This document shows positions 60,872 through 64,000 of a stretch of DNA of 64,000 bases, one piece after another. Each line of letters starts with the position of its first letter. Position 1 is the stretch's first letter. Source of the stretch: Silurus meridionalis (taxonomy: Eukaryota > Chordata > Actinopteri > Siluriformes > Siluridae). The notes below the pieces were generated by a model that was not told the DNA's origin, did no database searches, and was given only the letters and a program-made list of their open reading frames with translations. Position numbers and translations under genes: made by a program. The stretch lies in the NCBI RefSeq assembly GCF_014805685.1, contig NC_060884.1, positions 16,310,356 to 16,374,355 of the forward strand. The letters are read 5' to 3'.

Positions 60872-61839
60872 GTGAGCATGTTTTTCAAAAGCTTGTTCAT
60901 TCCAAATTTTGCCTTACTCTACCTGAATTGATTTTATTTTTATAGTTCTGTGTCTTGTATTCTCACTGTAAAATGGGAGCTTCTGCAATTTCCGAAATCT
61001 CTTAACTAACAGCTTCATTTTTATTATAGTTGCATATGTATGATGTCAGATGTCCCTTCTATTCACTACAGTGGATAATGCATTTCTCATATGTATAATA
61101 TTATGTATAATTATGTATATTGTTCCCCAATAAAACAATTTACAGCAGCAATGCTTAGTTTAAAATCATAGTCCACTGTTGAGGAAGACCTCTAAAATTG
61201 CTATTTACCTAAAAGTTTTAGGAAAAAATTAAAATGACAAGGAGATGACAACATTCAACTCATTCTGCAAAACATGTTATACATGTGAAAGGGCTTTCAG
61301 TAGAATACATATAATTAAGGATCTTAAATGGTATTAGAAATAGATTAGCTGAAGTGCATGCTTCAGATGAAAAGGCCCACATGACTAGAGTGGTTTGTTT
61401 GTAAGAATAAATAGCATTATAAGCAGGTGTTTTACTGAACCTATTGACCATATTTTTTTTTTCTTTTGAAAAGTACATTGCACATTAACCACTGCTGCAA
61501 GTGCACAATTTGCTCAGCACATCACAGTCAGGGTTTTTTCCCACTCATTCTACACTCTCTGTTTCTCTATTCCTCAGCACTGCTTTATAAATTAAAAAAA
61601 AGTAATATTCCATATGCACTCATCAGATTATATCAGTAGCATCTCTTTGTCTTTATGAGCAGTCATCTAGGTGGTGGGGGCAAGCACTTCTGCTGATGCC
61701 TTTTGCTCTAATGAAGTGCCAATTAGGCTTCAGTGTCTGATGGATTGGTTTCTAATTAGCTATAGCCTGTAACACATGACTGCCTACTCGCTTTGTGAAG
61801 CGGCACTGAGAGAATAATGAAGCTGCTTGGCATCTACAG

Positions 61840-62007
61840 GTGAGGGAGAGCATGAGGAGGATGCCTGTAGGCTCCAGCACATGTGATTTATCTAGGAGAG
61901 CAGAGCAGGGGGAGGATGAGGAAGAAGAGCTGCGGATGTTAGCCAGTCTAAAAAGACAGCAGGATGAGGAGGGTGGGACTTGTGATTCCGGCCTCAGTGC
62001 TTCACAG
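61840..62007 (+). CDS. cfap20dc: cfap20dc exon 12
   Basis: 168 bp (56 codons), phase 0 on both sides. It encodes VRESMRRMPVGSSTCDLSRR followed by an acidic run and ELRMLASLKRQQDEE, ending SGLSASQ. The ELRMLASL/RQQ block matches the C-terminal part of the human protein. The acceptor is ctacag and the donor gtagga. Possibly a short coiled coil. Confidence 0.9.
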
Positions 62008-62173
62008 GTAGGAGAGGTTATGCACATCATATCATATTTATATGTGATCGATTGTACTGTAGCTGCCTTGCTGAATAATGTATACATAAATCAACCCTAA
62101 AAAGGTGTATTAAATAAATTGTTTTTAGATTTAAACAGCTGCATAACTTTTTATATGCAATCTTTGTTGTCAG

Positions 62174-62245
62174 GTCCAGCAGTGCAATGTCAGCCTGAGT
62201 ATGAGCAGTGATGACACTTCTACATGGACCCAGTGTATCCCTCTA
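62174..62245 (+). CDS. cfap20dc: cfap20dc exon 13
   Basis: 72 bp, phase 0 on both sides: 24 residues including QCNVSLSMSSDDTSTWTQC, a strongly conserved block. The acceptor is ttgtcag and the donor gtgagt. It is too short to appear as an open reading frame; it was found by scanning between exon 12 and the window end. Confidence 0.9.
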
Positions 62246-62839
62246 GTGAGTTAGCATCTGAACATGCACACGGGCATGTCCTCTGGTGTAAGACATATCT
62301 CAGTGCTGAGCCTCATTACACTGACTTGAATAGGTGACCTACAGGATGGTCGTTGAAGTCTCAGGCTCATGTGATTAAGTGGAAGAGAGCTTCACAAAGT
62401 TGTAGAATGATTACCTGCATGGCTAATAGATAAGGGAAAAAAAATTGAGTGTAGGTTTTAAAATATAGGTATGAATTATATATGGTTTTCCAACTTAGTG
62501 TATATATTTTGGGTAGGCCACATTGTTTTTCAATGCACTGTCCTGCTTAGTCAAGTGTTAGTGGATAGCATTGTTTATTCCCTTTCATGAGAACAGCAGC
62601 AATACTGCCATCATCAGACAGCAGGTAGGACACATCAAATTTCCCACACCTATAGACTTTATACTTTTATGGCAAAGTTGTTGCTCCCTCTCCTGCTCTT
62701 ACTTAGGCTTAAACAAATAGTATCCAGATCTATATGTATAATAGTATAGTATAGAATAGAATAGTTTATTTTATAATAGTATAAAATAGTATGTATTATG
62801 CAATTATAGACTGCATATAAACATCTCTGTGATTGTCAG

Positions 62840-62901
62840 GCATCTGAACAGGGCCAGTTCTACCAAAAAGAGATGAATCCACTTCTCTACTCTAATCCCA
62901 G
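62840..62901 (+). CDS. cfap20dc: cfap20dc exon 14 (last exon seen)
   Basis: 62 bp, phase 0 in, phase 2 out: ASEQGQFYQKEMNPLLYSNP plus two nt of the next codon, probably Arg. The acceptor is ttgtcag and the donor gtaaga. QKEMNP matches the human C-terminal region. The following exon is not in the remaining 1.1 kb. Confidence 0.88.
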
Positions 62902-63129
62902 GTAAGAAGCAAGAAACTTTAGACATCATGATATAGGTTGAAACAGATTTTCATGTTGTTGCCTTTCATGTCTGTCTGTTCAAATGACAATGTATATGTC
63001 TTGTGCTGAAATCATTTGAAGTTTGACTTTAATTTCTCTTTTAATATCTACTTTTAACGTTTTGAATTTTGATATTATGAACTTTTGCGTAAGCAGAGAA
63101 AAAAACAAGGACTAAGAGATTATTTCAAA

Positions 63130-64000
63130 GTACAACCTCCATTCCAAAAAATTGAGATGCTGCATACAATGTAAATAAAATCAGAATGCAATTATTTGCT
63201 AATATTTTATTTACAATAAAATATAGTGAGGGAAATTGTGAATTTATGGGGAAAAAATCTGATCATTTTGAATTTGCTAACTGCAACATGTCTCAAAAAA
63301 GTTGGGCGAATGTGGAAACCAATAGGGAAAGAAATGTTGTCTCATTCATTTCTGATGCATGAATGCAGCTGCTTAACAGTCCCGGGTCTTTTTTGTCATA
63401 TGATTTGTTTCATGATGCGCCATGTTTTCAACTGGTGAAAGGTCTGGATTCGAGAGACAGGTCAGTTCAGCACCTGGACATCTCCTACTACAAAGACATG
63501 CTGTTAAAATAGATGCAGCATGTGGGTTAAAATTATTCTTGCTGAAATATGCAATGCCTTACCTGAAAAAGACTTTGTATGGATGGAAGCATATGTCGCT
63601 CCATAACGTACAGTAATCCCCCGTTTATCGTGGTGGTTACATTCCAAAACCACCCACGGACGTCACCCCAGAAATGCTATTTTATGTGTACAGTACTGTA
63701 CTGTATTAAAATTTTACTTCATTTTATAATTAATAATTATATTTTTATTAATAGATTTCATTATTTTAACATAAAACTCAATAAAAACAATTCCTTTTAA
63801 ATGTTTTGGTCTATTGTGCTATCCACGAGAGACAAATTAGTTATGTGGCAAATGCAATTCCGAACTAAACCGGGGGCGCCACATTCGAACCGTGGTAACG
63901 CGAGAGATTACTGTATATACATTTCAGCATTTATGGAGCCTTTCATGATGTGTAAGCTGCCCATTTAATTGGCACTGAGGCACCATTTACCATCAAAAAT
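63130..64000 (-). mobile_element. Tc1-like transposon, runs off the window
   Basis: Begins near TACAACCTCCATTCCAAAAA, the terminus of the same fish Tc1-like family seen at 46.9-47.7 kb. Then come antisense transposase words TGATTTGTTTCATGATGCGCC, GGTGAAAGGTCTGGATTCG, AGATGCAGCATGTGG and, after the insert below, CATTTATGGAGCCTTTCATG. Many stops. Confidence 0.65.
63609..63915. mobile_element. TA-flanked MITE (pogo/Tigger-like), nested
   Basis: 303 bp (63611-63913) with inverted termini CAGTAATCCCCCGTTTATCG and, on the other end, CGCGAGAGATTACTG. It is flanked by TA at 63609-63610 and 63914-63915. Non-coding. It interrupts the Tc1-like element, whose sequence continues on both sides. The family assignment comes from terminal sequence resemblance and the TA target. 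Confidence 0.75.

Larger units (their letters stand above)
60872..62839. other. cfap20dc introns 11-13, nothing further recognised
   Basis: Apart from exons 12 and 13 no other coding segment or named repeat was identified here. Confidence 0.6.

Noticed and set aside
60541..60900. 119-codon minus-strand frame
   Set aside because: It is the antisense shadow of cfap20dc exon 11, which has splice sites and correct phase on the + strand.

Overview
The window is vertebrate nuclear DNA, almost certainly from a teleost fish. It is AT-rich and intron-rich and carries long (TA)n, (CA)n, (ATCT)n and (CT)n microsatellites. It is crowded with repeat families typical of fish: Tc1-like and hAT DNA transposons, an L2 LINE with a TTGAA-type tail, RTE-like LINEs with (GAA)n tails, a DIRS retroelement and a chromodomain Ty3/Gypsy element. 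A siluriform or other ostariophysan host would fit the repeat mix, but I cannot settle the species. Nothing prokaryotic is present.

Only one host gene is supported. From about 41.7 kb to the right edge, on the + strand, lies the orthologue of CFAP20DC (human C3orf67), a protein with an N-terminal CFAP20 (DUF667) domain related to the ciliary protein CFAP20. I can place 14 consecutive coding exons (1,949 coding nt, about 649 codons) with matching splice phases. The start codon is at 41724 and the last exon seen ends at 62901, so the C-terminus lies beyond the window. One intron (after exon 6) appears to be of the rare GC-AG type. A CpG-rich stretch with an X-box-like (RFX) site lies about 360 bp upstream of the start codon.

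Left of the gene, 1-41 kb is intergenic and dominated by dead mobile elements. 4.1-6.7 kb: a Tc1 end, an RTE-like LINE 3' fragment, a hAT end and a DIRS gag/RT/RNase H remnant. 9-15 kb: Tc1 and hAT remnants. 16.8-17.9 kb: an RTE-like LINE. 19.1-29.3 kb: a nest in which an L2 LINE has been split by an RTE-like LINE (8-bp target duplication) and by an LTR element with gag, and is abutted by a chromodomain Gypsy element (5-bp target duplication) that lost most of one LTR and its reverse transcriptase. 29.8-31.3 kb: a complete-ended but dead Tc1 element. 35.4-38.4 kb: the longest RTE-like LINE.

Inside the gene, intron 7 (9.2 kb) holds the 5' half of an RTE-like LINE, two hAT elements with 8-bp target duplications (one with further insertions inside), a Tc1-like remnant and a 30-bp minisatellite. 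Intron 9 holds a roughly 150-190 bp-arm inverted repeat around a (TA)n core. The right edge enters a Tc1-like repeat interrupted by a TA-flanked MITE. Every transposon ORF examined is broken, so none looks autonomous. No tRNA, rRNA, CRISPR array or bacterial-type operon was seen.
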